64,000 nucleotides of DNA, taken from assembly GCF_037023145.1 (NCBI RefSeq), contig NZ_CP146092.1, forward strand, positions 1 through 64,000, written 5' to 3'. Below, piece by piece: positions 40,541 through 49,431 of this stretch. The stretch comes from Ralstonia sp. RRA (GTDB taxonomy: Bacteria > Pseudomonadota > Gammaproteobacteria > Burkholderiales > Burkholderiaceae). Numbering within the stretch: position 1 is the stretch's first letter; every line of letters begins with the position of its first letter. Made by a program: the position numbers and the translations under genes. Below the pieces are notes generated by a model that saw nothing but the letters and a program-made list of their open reading frames with translations, did not search any database and was not told where the DNA came from.

Positions 40541-40588
40541 CTTTGAATTCAAGGCCTTGCAGCGCCTCTTGGCGGCACGATTCGATTA

Positions 40589-40608
40589 TTAAGAAACCGA
40601 AACATTTC
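40589..40608 (+). repeat. T6SS control-region repeat, copy 2
   Basis: TTAAGAAACCGAAACATTTC; differs from copy 3 at one base only. Starts 68 bp after copy 1 and 34 bp before copy 3. Confidence 0.8.
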
Positions 40609-40622
40609 ACGTTTTTCATTTA

Positions 40623-40642
40623 TTAATAAACCGAAACATTTC
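40623..40642 (+). repeat. T6SS control-region repeat, copy 3
   Basis: TTAATAAACCGAAACATTTC; lies 70 bp upstream of the tssJ start codon. Confidence 0.8.
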
Positions 40643-40712
40643 AAGATTTCTTTTGCCAGAACACGCGCGAAACCGGTCAAACCAATAGAATTAAACAGTA
40701 CAAAAATCAGGC

Positions 40713-41393
40713 ATGAAGACTATGAAATTCGATGCAGCAAGGAGGCTGTCGGGCTGCGGCAGCACCGCCAAACGCCGCGTCGCGACGGTGCTCAAACTGA
40801 TGCTGGCCGGGGGGAGCATGGTGGCCTTGGCGGCCTGCTCCACCGGTGCCAGCGTGCTGGCCGGCGCCGCCAATGGCGCCCTGGAAGCCATGGGGCTGAA
40901 GTCGTCAAACCTGCCGGACGCGCAGAAGCCGCCGCGCGAGGTGCCGCTCAAGCTCACCGCCGGTGCCAACCTGAATGCCGCCAATGACAAGCGGCCCGTG
41001 GCATTGGTGGTGCGCCTGTACTCGCTCAAGGACCCGACCAGCTTCCTGCAAGCACCGTATGACACCTTCATCGACCCGGCGCGAGAGAAGCAAACCCTCG
41101 GCGCCGATCTCGTGCAGGTTCGGGAGATGACACTGATCCCAGGCCAACGCTACGACTTCACGGAAAAGGTCTCGCGCGAGGCGACGGCGCTCGGCGTTGT
41201 GGCGCTGTTCCGCAGCCCGGCAGCCCAGCGCTGGAAGTTCGCCTTCAACACCGAGAAGAACGAGAAGAACGGCATCGTCATCGGCCTGCATGCCTGCGCC
41301 ATGACCTTGACCACCGGTACGCCGACCACGCCGGCCGGCAGCACACCGCAATCCGATCTGAACCTGCTTTCGCCCGCAATCTGCGGCAGTTGA
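40713..41393 (+). CDS. tssJ: TssJ outer-membrane lipoprotein
   Basis: A 226-residue lipoprotein with an unusually long leader; the lipobox LAAC has Cys42. The mature domain shows the TssJ beta-sandwich blocks ALVVRLYSLKDPTSF and DLVQVREMTLIPGQ. It anchors TssM to the outer membrane. The ATG at 40713 gives the long basic n-region (KFDAARRLSGCGSTAKRR); a later internal start (Met at about residue 30) would give a normal-length signal, so the true start is uncertain. It leads the tssJKL operon. Confidence 0.92.
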   Translation: MKTMKFDAARRLSGCGSTAKRRVATVLKLMLAGGSMVALAACSTGASVLAGAANGALEAMGLKSSNLPDAQKPPREVPLKLTAGANLNAANDKRPVALVVRLYSLKDPTSFLQAPYDTFIDPAREKQTLGADLVQVREMTLIPGQRYDFTEKVSREATALGVVALFRSPAAQRWKFAFNTEKNEKNGIVIGLHACAMTLTTGTPTTPAGSTPQSDLNLLSPAICGS

Positions 41394-41420
41394 GCAGACC
41401 CCGTTACTAGAAGGGCCAAC

Positions 41421-42767
41421 GTGAGCTATTCCGCAAAGATTCTCTGGGGCGAAGGGCTGTTCCTGCGTCCGCAGCATTTCCAGCGCCAGGACGCGTACCA
41501 CGAGTCGCGTCTGCATGCGATGGCGCAAGTCATCCAGCCCTACAGCTGGGGCGTACGCCACGCGCGCTTTGATACCGATGCACTCGCCAGCGGCGTGCTG
41601 CGCGTGACGGAGCTTTCGCTGTTCTTTCCGGATGGCGAGCTTTACTTCGCGCCGCAGGCAGATGCACTGCCACCCCCGCTTGTGCTGGATGCCATTCCGG
41701 CCGGCGTGTCGGAGCTGACATTCCATATCGCGCTCTACCCGCTGCAGGAAAACGGCGGCAACTATCGCGAGCCGGTCGAGGGTGCATCCGTCTCGCGCTT
41801 TGTGGGCGCAGAGGAAGAAACGGCCGATCTCTATACCGAGGCCGAGCCCGCTGCCATCACCTTCCTGAAGAAATCGGTCAAGCTGGTGGCAGAGACTGAG
41901 CCGCGCGACCAGTTCATCTCGCTGCCCGTGGTGCGCGTGCGCCGCACCGGCACCGGCGGGTTCGAGCTGGATGAGAGCTTTGTGGCACCGAGCCTGTCGA
42001 TCAACGCCTCGGCCGTGCTATACCAGCGGCTGCGCCGGCTGCTCGACGCGCTGCAGGCCAAGGTCAATGCGCTGTATGGCTTCCACCGCGAGCCGACCAA
42101 GAACATCATCGAATTCCGCTCGGGCGACATCGCTTCGTTCTGGCTGCTGCATACGGCCAACGCGGCCTTTGCGGCGCTCTCGCACCTGTATCACCACCCG
42201 GATCTGCACCCCGAGCGGCTGTTCCAGGAGATGCTGCGCCTGGCCGGCGCGCTGATGACGTTCACCAAGAGCTACACGCTGACCGACCTGCCCGCCTACG
42301 ACCACGACCAACCCGGCCCCGTGTTCGCCAAGCTCGACACCATCGTGCGCGAGCTGCTCGATACGGTCATCTCCACGCGTTACTTTGCAATTGCGCTGGA
42401 AGAGACACGCCCGTCGTTCCATCTCGGCCGCATCGACTCCGGCAAGATCGACGACAAGACCAGCTTCTACCTGTCCGTGTCGGCCGACATGCCGGTGGCG
42501 GAATTGGTGGAGGCCATTCCTGCCCGCTTCAAGCTGGGCGCGCCGGACGACGTAGAGAAACTCGTGCTCTCCTCCATGCCCGGCGTGCCGATCACCTACA
42601 CCCCACAGGTGCCACCGGCCATTCCGGTGCGCCCGGGCGCGTGCTACTTCACCATTGAAGCGCGCGGCATGCTGTACGACCGCATGCTCCAGGCCCAGAC
42701 CATCACCATCTACGCCCCGGCCGGCATCCGGGAACTCAAACTTGAACTGATTGCGGTGACTTCATGA
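41421..42767 (+). CDS. tssK: TssK baseplate-membrane complex connector
   Basis: A 448-residue protein starting at GTG 41421 with the diagnostic opening KILWGEGLFLRPQHFQRQD. Later blocks FDTVASV-like are absent, but LDALQAKVNALYGFHREP and YTLTDLPAYDH are as expected of TssK. It links the baseplate to TssL/TssM through receptor-binding-protein-like heads. It overlaps tssL by four bases (ATGA). Confidence 0.96.
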   Translation: MSYSAKILWGEGLFLRPQHFQRQDAYHESRLHAMAQVIQPYSWGVRHARFDTDALASGVLRVTELSLFFPDGELYFAPQADALPPPLVLDAIPAGVSELTFHIALYPLQENGGNYREPVEGASVSRFVGAEEETADLYTEAEPAAITFLKKSVKLVAETEPRDQFISLPVVRVRRTGTGGFELDESFVAPSLSINASAVLYQRLRRLLDALQAKVNALYGFHREPTKNIIEFRSGDIASFWLLHTANAAFAALSHLYHHPDLHPERLFQEMLRLAGALMTFTKSYTLTDLPAYDHDQPGPVFAKLDTIVRELLDTVISTRYFAIALEETRPSFHLGRIDSGKIDDKTSFYLSVSADMPVAELVEAIPARFKLGAPDDVEKLVLSSMPGVPITYTPQVPPAIPVRPGACYFTIEARGMLYDRMLQAQTITIYAPAGIRELKLELIAVTS

Positions 42768-43555
42768 GCGCTACCACCACCCCTTCGCTGTTTGGCGGTT
42801 CGGCACCCGCACCCGGCAATGCCGGGGCCGATGCCCGTGAAGCCAACTCGCATGCGCGCACGCTGCTGGACTTGCTCTATGACGGCTTCTTCATGCTGTT
42901 TCAGTTGCGCAATGGCCAGCAACCCGCCAGTGCGGAAGACTTTCTCGCGCGTGTACGCACGTTCCTGGACGAGTTCGACCGCGGCGCCAAGCGCCTGAAC
43001 GTGTCGGCCGAAGATGTGTTCGACGCCAAGTACGCCTTCTGTGCGGCCGTGGACGAAACCATCCTGTCGTCCAACTTCTCGATCCGCACGGCGTGGGAGC
43101 GCCGCCCGCTGCAGCTCGTGCTGTTTGGCGAGCAACTTGCCGGTGAGACCTTCTTCGTCAAGCTGGAGGAACTGCGTGCTCACGGTGCCCCGCGCCTGCA
43201 GGCGCTCGAAGTCTTCCACATGTGCCTGCTGCTGGGCTTCCGCGGCAAGTACATCCTGGAAGGGCCCGAGAAACTCGCCTACCTGACCGCACGCCTGGGC
43301 GATGAGATTTCCGCCATCAAGGGCAAGCGCGCTGCCTTTGCACCGCACTGGCCGCTGCCCGACAAGGTCGCGCACACGCTCAAGCGCGAAACGCCGCTGT
43401 GGATCTTCGGCGCCGTGTTTGCGCTGATGGCGCTGCTGGCGTTTCTCGGGCTGTCGCACACGTTGCGCACCAAGACCAACGAAACGCTGGAAGGCTATTC
43501 GCAGGTCATCAAGCTCGGGCCGCGTTTCTCGCACCTGACGATCTCGTTGCCCTGA
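42764..43555 (+). CDS. tssL: TssL (DotU family) inner-membrane protein
   Basis: A 263-residue protein with the cytoplasmic DotU bundle (RTLLDLLYDGFFMLFQLRNG, AVDETILSSNF, LEVFHMCLLLGFRGKY) and a single C-terminal helix at about 213-233 (LWIFGAVFALMALLAFLGLS). It has no OmpA peptidoglycan-binding extension, unlike long TssL proteins; the OmpA-like protein at 17702-18538 probably supplies that function. It forms the inner-membrane complex with TssM. Confidence 0.96.
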   Translation: MSATTTPSLFGGSAPAPGNAGADAREANSHARTLLDLLYDGFFMLFQLRNGQQPASAEDFLARVRTFLDEFDRGAKRLNVSAEDVFDAKYAFCAAVDETILSSNFSIRTAWERRPLQLVLFGEQLAGETFFVKLEELRAHGAPRLQALEVFHMCLLLGFRGKYILEGPEKLAYLTARLGDEISAIKGKRAAFAPHWPLPDKVAHTLKRETPLWIFGAVFALMALLAFLGLSHTLRTKTNETLEGYSQVIKLGPRFSHLTISLP

Positions 43556-43641
43556 TTGCCGCCTTGCTTGCCGCCCTGGCACGGCCAACACCCGCGCCAG
43601 CCTGCTGACCCCGCTTACGCATCCATCGCGACGCCGCTCCG

Positions 43642-46452
43642 ATGAAGCCTTTGTCCACCCTGTCGGCCAACATGCCGCAAGCTGCCCTGGGCGCACTGCT
43701 CGGCCAGCAAACCCGCCAGATCACCATCGAGACGGCACTCGCCTCCGACAACCTCGTCGTGGAGCGCTTTACCGCCACCGAGGCGGTCTCGGCCTCGTTC
43801 GTGCTGCAGGTCGATTGCCTGAGCCCGTCTGCCCACCTGGATACGGCCAAGCTGGCCTCGCAAGAAGCGACGCTGCGCCTGATGCAGGCCGATGGCCGCT
43901 GGCGCGCGTGGCACGGCTACGTGGCGGACTGCGCATCGCTGGGCGGTGACGGCGGTCTGGCGCGCTATCGATTGCGCATCGTGCCGTGGCTCGACCGCCT
44001 GCGCACGCGCAGTGATTGCTTCGTCTACCAGAACAAGACCGCGCTGGAGATCATCGAAGAGGTGTTTGCCGAGTATCCGGTCGCGCACTACAAAATTGCC
44101 GCCAGCCAGCCGTGCGCCAAGCGCTCGATCTGCTGCCAGTACCGCGAGACCGACTACGCGTTTGTGATGCGCATGCTGGCGGAGGAAGGTCTGTCATTCC
44201 GCATCGAGCATCAGCAGAGCGAGGACAAACAGCAGGACAACGTGCAATCGCGCCACACCGTCGTCATCTTCGACAACGACGCCGAGCGGCCCGCCTGCGC
44301 GCAATCCGACATCCGCTTCCACCGTGTGGACGCGACGGAGAGCGAAGACGCCATCGAGCGCTTCTCGAACACGCACAGTGTCGGCACCAACGCCGTGACC
44401 CTGGCGTCGTGGGACTACAAGGCATTGGCCGCCACCACCGGCCAGGCCACGGCCAACGACACCGGTGGCGAACTGCCCACACTGGAGAGCTTTGAAGCCT
44501 CTGGCCCGTATCAATTTACCGACGCGCAAGGCGCAAGCCAGGCTGCGCGTCTGCGCATGCAAGCGCATGAGGGCGCGTTCCTGCGCTACCAAGGCCAGGG
44601 CAGCGTGCGCCAGTTGGGTGCCGGCCAGCGCTTCAAACTCACGCAGCATTTCGACAGCAAACACAGCGAGTTCGTCACGCTGCAGGTCGAACATGAGGCC
44701 GCCAACAACCTCGGCACCGACATCGCGCGCCTGCTGGGCACCACATCAATCGAATCGGGCAGCTACCGCAATCGTTTCATTGCCGTGCCCGCCGAAGCGC
44801 CCATCGTGCCCGCGTACCGCCGCCGCCCGACCGCGCCTGAAGGCCAGGCCGCCGTGGTCATTGCCGATGACGGCGCACCGCTCACCACGGACCGCGACCA
44901 CCGCGTGCGCGTGCGCTTTCCGTGGCTACGCGCGCCGGAGGTCAACGCCTTTTCCGACCCCAGCAGCAGCGACCGTACGCAAGTCACCGCCTGGGTGCGC
45001 GTGGCCACCGCCAGCGCCGGCCCCAACTGGGGCGGCAATCACCTGCCGCGCGCCGGAACGCAAGTGCTGCTCACCTTCATCGACGGCGACATCGACCGGC
45101 CGATGATCGCCATGCAACTGCACAACACGCAGGATGCCCTGCCCTGGCCCGCTGCCGATGCGCCGCTTGGGCAGGCGTTGTCCGGCTGGCACTCGCAAGG
45201 CCTGGGCGGCGATGGCTACAACCAGTGGGTGGTCGACGATCATCCGGGCCAGCTGCGCACGCGCCTGGCCAGCTCCACCGCCAACAGCCAGCTCAACCTC
45301 GGCTACGTGACCTCGCATGGCGCCACGGGTGGAGACCGCGGCAGCTGGCGCGGCACCGGCGCCGAGTTGCGGACCGATGCGTGGGCCGTGGTGCGTGCAG
45401 GCGCCGGCCTGCTGCTCTCGACCACTGCGCGGGCGCAAGCTGGCGGCACGCTGCTCGATGCGCATGAGGCGCGCGGACAACTCACCGCTGCGCAGAAGAC
45501 CGCGCAGCGCCTGTCCGATGCTGCATCCAGCCAGCAAGCGCTGCCGCTGGCGGCCAATGAGGCGTTTGAGCCGATCGACAAGGCGCTCGACCCGTCGCAG
45601 GACGGGCACTACGCAAGCAACGTCAACGGGCAGGACTCGAAGCAACCGGTCGACAAGTTCGGGCAGCCGCTGCTGGTGGCGGAGTCGCCTTCGAGTATTG
45701 CGCTGACGTCGCAGGCCACCACCACCGTTTATGCCGGCCGTCATTTGCATGGCACCGCGCAGGCCGATTGGCACCTCGCTGCCGGCAACGTTGTGGCCGC
45801 CGCGGCGGCTAAGGGCGTGAGCCTGTTTGCACAGCGCAATGGCATTCGCGCGATTGCGGAAGGTGGGCCGGTGTCGATCCAGGCGCATACCGATGCACTG
45901 GCCGTGCTGGCGGACAAGGCTGTCACCGTGACGTCCTCTGCGGATTCGGTTGAGATCCTCGCGCAGCAGAACATCGTGCTGCATGGGGGAGATTCGATGA
46001 TTCGGCTGGAGGGGAATACGGTTACGTTTGAGACCTCGGGGTTGCTGTCGGTGAAGGGGGCGGGGCATCCGTTGGAGGGGCCGGGGGGGCAGGCGGCGGC
46101 GCTGCCGGCGTTGCCAATCGGAACCACCACGATTTCCCATGCCATCGACTTGAACTATCAGTACGACGATCTCGAGCCCGTTCAAGGTGCGCCCTACAGA
46201 ATCGTGTTCAGCGACAACACCGTCCGCGAAGGCAAGCTCGACAAACAAGGTTTTGCCCGTGAAGAGAGCACGCCCAACCTGCCGTACTACGTCGAATTTG
46301 GCGAAGACGAACGTCCCTGGAAAGCCCCGCCTCTAGAGACTTCTGACGAGTACAAAAAAGCCCAACCCGAAGCCAAGCGACAGATTGAGATGGAACGACA
46401 AGCGCGCATCGCCGCAGGGGATACGCGCGCAGCAGAGGATGTCCAGCAATGA
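43642..46452 (+). CDS. vgrG: VgrG spike protein 3 (TssI) with C-terminal transthyretin-like extension
   Basis: A 936-residue spike. The base (residues 1-370) contains YRETDYAFVMRMLAEEGL, the OB-fold begins at about 420 (RVRVRFPWLRAPEV), GYNQWVVDDHPGQLRTRL lies at about 524 and DUF2345 follows to about 815. Unlike the other two VgrGs, residues about 845-905 add a small beta domain (GAPYRIVFSDNTVREGKLD, then GFAREESTPNLPYYVEFG) resembling the transthyretin-like module that binds cargo on enteroaggregative E. coli VgrG1. A charged tail follows. There is no DUF4123 gene here, so this extension probably replaces the adaptor. The stop overlaps the effector start by four bases. Confidence 0.92.
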   Translation: MKPLSTLSANMPQAALGALLGQQTRQITIETALASDNLVVERFTATEAVSASFVLQVDCLSPSAHLDTAKLASQEATLRLMQADGRWRAWHGYVADCASLGGDGGLARYRLRIVPWLDRLRTRSDCFVYQNKTALEIIEEVFAEYPVAHYKIAASQPCAKRSICCQYRETDYAFVMRMLAEEGLSFRIEHQQSEDKQQDNVQSRHTVVIFDNDAERPACAQSDIRFHRVDATESEDAIERFSNTHSVGTNAVTLASWDYKALAATTGQATANDTGGELPTLESFEASGPYQFTDAQGASQAARLRMQAHEGAFLRYQGQGSVRQLGAGQRFKLTQHFDSKHSEFVTLQVEHEAANNLGTDIARLLGTTSIESGSYRNRFIAVPAEAPIVPAYRRRPTAPEGQAAVVIADDGAPLTTDRDHRVRVRFPWLRAPEVNAFSDPSSSDRTQVTAWVRVATASAGPNWGGNHLPRAGTQVLLTFIDGDIDRPMIAMQLHNTQDALPWPAADAPLGQALSGWHSQGLGGDGYNQWVVDDHPGQLRTRLASSTANSQLNLGYVTSHGATGGDRGSWRGTGAELRTDAWAVVRAGAGLLLSTTARAQAGGTLLDAHEARGQLTAAQKTAQRLSDAASSQQALPLAANEAFEPIDKALDPSQDGHYASNVNGQDSKQPVDKFGQPLLVAESPSSIALTSQATTTVYAGRHLHGTAQADWHLAAGNVVAAAAAKGVSLFAQRNGIRAIAEGGPVSIQAHTDALAVLADKAVTVTSSADSVEILAQQNIVLHGGDSMIRLEGNTVTFETSGLLSVKGAGHPLEGPGGQAAALPALPIGTTTISHAIDLNYQYDDLEPVQGAPYRIVFSDNTVREGKLDKQGFAREESTPNLPYYVEFGEDERPWKAPPLETSDEYKKAQPEAKRQIEMERQARIAAGDTRAAEDVQQ

Positions 46453-48185
46453 GCCTGATCGACGACATCACCAAGTTTTGCGAGGATCTGATACTGGGTG
46501 ATTTTGAGGAAGATCCCAGCAACGCCGCGATGATCGTCGGTGGCGTGATTTCGCTGATCCCGGTTGCCCAGCAAGTACTGAACGTGCGCGACATCTCCGG
46601 GATGATCTACCGCATCTCGCGTAAGGGAGCGCCACACTGCACCAAAGACGATTGGGTTGACTTGGCCTTGGCAGCCTTCGGGTGCATTCCTGAACTGGGC
46701 AGCCTCTTCAAGACGATCGTCAAACCCCTATGGAAAGGGCGCAAGGTGCTGAAGGGTGCCCTGCGCGGCGAAGCCTTCGTCAGCGGCATGCTCGGGAAGG
46801 CCAAGGGCAAAGCCATTACCTTTATCCGAACGCTGGACTGGGCGAGCAATGCGCAAATTGCGATCCAGCAGATGGACAATGCTTTGACTGGCTGCGACCA
46901 ACTGCTGGCGGAGTTGGAGCAGTCCCACTGGTGGCTACCGGACTCTGTGCAGGGACTCGCTCACGACTTGCGCCCGGGTCTGCAATCGATCCGCGGGCCA
47001 TTGCACACGGGTATTCAACAAGGCATTCAAGCGCTGCAGGAATTCGTCACCGACCTGATCGGCGAAGACGGCTATCGCGTTGCTCAAATGGCAGTCGCCG
47101 CTGCGTCGGCCACTTCAGGCAGCAGAAGTGCAGGCGCGCATGCAGGCCACGAACCGAGTCGTCCAAGCAAGTCGACTGGATCGTCCCACCCGTCTGCCAA
47201 GGAGCCGACGCCAGCCAGTCGGACGACGACGCCGCCGGCTGAAAAGCAGCAGGCGAAGCACAAGGATGAGCAGGACACCAAGCGTCAGCAGGTTGAGCCG
47301 GGCGGTGGGCCGCAGACTACTGCCAGCCGTGTGACACGTGCGGCATTGAAAGTAATCGGCACGCCGTATAAGGGGCTCATCGGCGAGCACATGGCTCACT
47401 ACCACCATATGAGCTTGCATGCGCCGAACGCTTGGCCTCACGGGAAGGTGGAGCAGAAGCATGAGGGAGCCGAGTGGAAAGGCACCAAGCGACTGGTAAC
47501 GGGGCAGAACAAGCACACTTCGCCCACTGAGTTGGTGCCGGAACACCTAATACGCATGAGTCAAAATGGCGTAGACGGTATCTGGTCGCTGGACAACGAC
47601 ATCTTCCATTTTGTTGAGGCTAAGGCATCCGAGTCTGCGGGGGCATTGTTCGGTCAATCGCCTAGAAGTTGGGCGGAACGAGCCGATGGAGAGCAGCCGT
47701 CCAAGCTTCCGCCCCCGCCAAATATGACAGAGCGGCAGTACGCGCTGTGGTGCATGTTGGGTCAGCGACAGAAAGGGTTGCAGATGTCAATGCGATGGCT
47801 TCGCAGAAGCGCGGCGTCCACGATGGTCGATGGAAATGTGAAGAATCGCTTTGTATATGTATTCTTCGCGATACCAAGCACCAGCCCTCCCAAGGACTAC
47901 GCACCCAAGCCGGGTGGCGCGCTAAAGAAAGACGTGGCTGCTGGCATTTTTGAGCACGTGGAAGTTAGCGCCGAAGTTACCGCCATCGCGACCACAGGAG
48001 GTGACTACTACAATCTAAGCCTGCACGACAAGCACCGGCCTACACACGGTGTTTCTGACCAGTTCTCCTATAGCGAACTCGACGATCTCACCAATTTCTA
48101 TGACCAAGCATTGGAGAGGCGCCTTGTAAGCAACCGGCCAAAGACAGGTAACGGATCAAAGCGCAGAACAGGACACAACAAGTAA
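46449..48185 (+). CDS. PoNe-type PD-(D/E)XK DNase effector
   Basis: A 578-residue effector coupled to vgrG3 (ATGA overlap). Residues 1-210 form an N-terminal delivery region with a hydrophobic stretch (MIVGGVISLIPVAQQ) and the block GCIPELGSLFKTIVKPLWKG, often found in T6SS effectors. A Ser/Pro/Thr/Lys-rich linker spans about 215-290. The C-terminal part carries a nuclease core with GVDGIWS (Asp376) and HFVEAKAS (Glu390, Lys392), the D-x(n)-E-x-K arrangement of PD-(D/E)XK enzymes. The following genes encode DUF1911-type proteins, the immunity partners of polymorphic nuclease effectors (PoNe), which degrade DNA of rival bacteria. The family call rests on the motif and on this pairing; no alignment was run. 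Confidence 0.82.
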   Translation: MSLIDDITKFCEDLILGDFEEDPSNAAMIVGGVISLIPVAQQVLNVRDISGMIYRISRKGAPHCTKDDWVDLALAAFGCIPELGSLFKTIVKPLWKGRKVLKGALRGEAFVSGMLGKAKGKAITFIRTLDWASNAQIAIQQMDNALTGCDQLLAELEQSHWWLPDSVQGLAHDLRPGLQSIRGPLHTGIQQGIQALQEFVTDLIGEDGYRVAQMAVAAASATSGSRSAGAHAGHEPSRPSKSTGSSHPSAKEPTPASRTTTPPAEKQQAKHKDEQDTKRQQVEPGGGPQTTASRVTRAALKVIGTPYKGLIGEHMAHYHHMSLHAPNAWPHGKVEQKHEGAEWKGTKRLVTGQNKHTSPTELVPEHLIRMSQNGVDGIWSLDNDIFHFVEAKASESAGALFGQSPRSWAERADGEQPSKLPPPPNMTERQYALWCMLGQRQKGLQMSMRWLRRSAASTMVDGNVKNRFVYVFFAIPSTSPPKDYAPKPGGALKKDVAAGIFEHVEVSAEVTAIATTGGDYYNLSLHDKHRPTHGVSDQFSYSELDDLTNFYDQALERRLVSNRPKTGNGSKRRTGHNK

Positions 48186-48200
48186 CGCAAGCTCATCTCA

Positions 48201-49292
48201 ATGGCAGATCAGAACACCCCCTCTTTCCTCCCTGAGAAGGACGACCTTCCTACAAAGCGCCGCCAGAAATTTTTGTACGAAGCTCTGTACAGAAATGTAT
48301 TTGCTCGCCTGCAGAAAGGTATCGAGGTTTGCGTCAGAAGTGTACGGCGTGGTGACCTTGACCCGTACTATCTAGCGGATGCACAAGGTGCCGTCTTTCA
48401 AGAGAGATTCTTCCTGTGGATGCTGGAATACACGGCAGGCAAGGATCTAGACAAGCTAGCTCGCCAGTTCGCTCTCGTCGTCGATGAGTTTGTTCGCTGG
48501 AATGAGCTGAATGTCCCTTACCGTCTCTTCTTGCGAGAGAAATTCAAAGATCAAGGTGACACCGACTTGACCATCTGCGCTGTCGACTTCAGTGACAGAG
48601 TCGAGTATGAAAATGCGCTGCAACTGTTCAGTATTGCCGTGCTGATTCGAGATGGCCACTCGATTAAGCGCATCATCGCGGCCATGGAGAGCAACCGCTA
48701 TAGAGACGGGCTATATGAGCAACTGATCTACGAATACGTCACGAATCCGCAGGAAGACATGGACGTGGCGCAGTTCGAGAAGCCCTACTCAGCCCTGCTT
48801 GAAGCCTACTTCTTGGAGAGCGCAGAGGCCGCCATCCCGCGCCTCCAAGACTACCTTAAGCAGTGGTATCGCTATCAAGATGGTGCTCGCTGGTACGACG
48901 CCCATAAGAAGATCCAAGACGACGAAGCGTTCTACTACGGCTACTGGGCTTTCGAGGCAGGCGCTACCTGTTATTTGCTCGACATTGACGACAGCTCCAT
49001 CGACCACATGGTCTATCCAAAGGACCTCGTTGCGTATGGCCGCAAGCTTCGTGAAGAGAATCGCGTCACCAGTGACTTCGACACACCACTCGGCCTAGAC
49101 GGCTATCCCCTCAGCCGCCTGCGGTGTGAAGCCGGCCAACCCTGCCCTCAGGCTGGCTGGTGGCTAACGCCAGCCAAGGCCAACAGCCGCCGGCACTTCA
49201 AGTCTGGCGAAATCATGCCTGCGTTCGACGGCAGCAGCTATGGCTCCACGATCTGGCAGTGGGACATTGATCAGTCTGCTCCAAGCGCGTAA
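48201..49292 (+). CDS. PoNi-type immunity protein (DUF1910/DUF1911), copy 1
   Basis: A 363-residue cytoplasmic protein. The N-terminal half is all-helical like DUF1910 (KRRQKFLYEALYRNVFARL). The second half has the DUF1911 signature YYGYWAFEAGATCYLLDIDD followed by MVYPKDLVAYGR. A C-terminal extension of about 75 residues (EAGQPCPQAGWWLTPA, SRRHFKSGEIMP, TIWQWD) is lacking in copy 2. It starts 15 bp after the DNase stop. PoNi proteins bind and block the nuclease active site. Confidence 0.85.
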   Translation: MADQNTPSFLPEKDDLPTKRRQKFLYEALYRNVFARLQKGIEVCVRSVRRGDLDPYYLADAQGAVFQERFFLWMLEYTAGKDLDKLARQFALVVDEFVRWNELNVPYRLFLREKFKDQGDTDLTICAVDFSDRVEYENALQLFSIAVLIRDGHSIKRIIAAMESNRYRDGLYEQLIYEYVTNPQEDMDVAQFEKPYSALLEAYFLESAEAAIPRLQDYLKQWYRYQDGARWYDAHKKIQDDEAFYYGYWAFEAGATCYLLDIDDSSIDHMVYPKDLVAYGRKLREENRVTSDFDTPLGLDGYPLSRLRCEAGQPCPQAGWWLTPAKANSRRHFKSGEIMPAFDGSSYGSTIWQWDIDQSAPSA

Positions 49293-49320
49293 TCGTCTGG
49301 CCGTCAGAATCTGAAGCCCG

Positions 49321-49428
49321 ATGAATACGCTAAAGGCATGTCCGATGCATGGTTGTGGAGGAGACAACCCCAAGAGATTGGGTGATAAAGCGGCCTGCCA
49401 TCTCAGCATAATGAGCAAAGAAGACTAA
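49321..49428 (+). CDS. possible 35-residue Cys/His-rich micro-protein
   Basis: Between the two immunity genes an ATG frame reads MNTLKACPMHGCGGDNPKRL and then GDKAACHLSIMSKED. The pattern C-P-M-H-G-C and later C-H could bind a metal ion. No ribosome binding site is obvious and the frame may be chance or a relic of rearrangement. It ends 3 bp before the next start. Confidence 0.2.
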   Translation: MNTLKACPMHGCGGDNPKRLGDKAACHLSIMSKED

Positions 49429-49431
49429 GCC

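Larger units (their letters stand above)
40372..40712. promoter_or_regulatory. divergent T6SS control region with three 20-bp direct repeats
   Basis: This 341-bp gap separates the minus-strand tssB operon from the plus-strand tssJKL operon and contains no gene. It is clearly more AT-rich than its surroundings. Three copies of a 20-bp element sit at 40521, 40589 and 40623, all on the plus strand, start-to-start 68 and 34 bp, so the spacing is in multiples of 34. The arrangement fits binding sites for a transcription factor acting in both directions. No sigma-54 or HrpB box was found. Confidence 0.6.

Noticed and set aside
40423..40712. Sigma-54 promoter or HrpB box in the tssB/tssJ spacer
   Set aside because: I looked for TGGCA-N7-TTGC and TTCG-N16-TTCG patterns on both strands and found no acceptable match.
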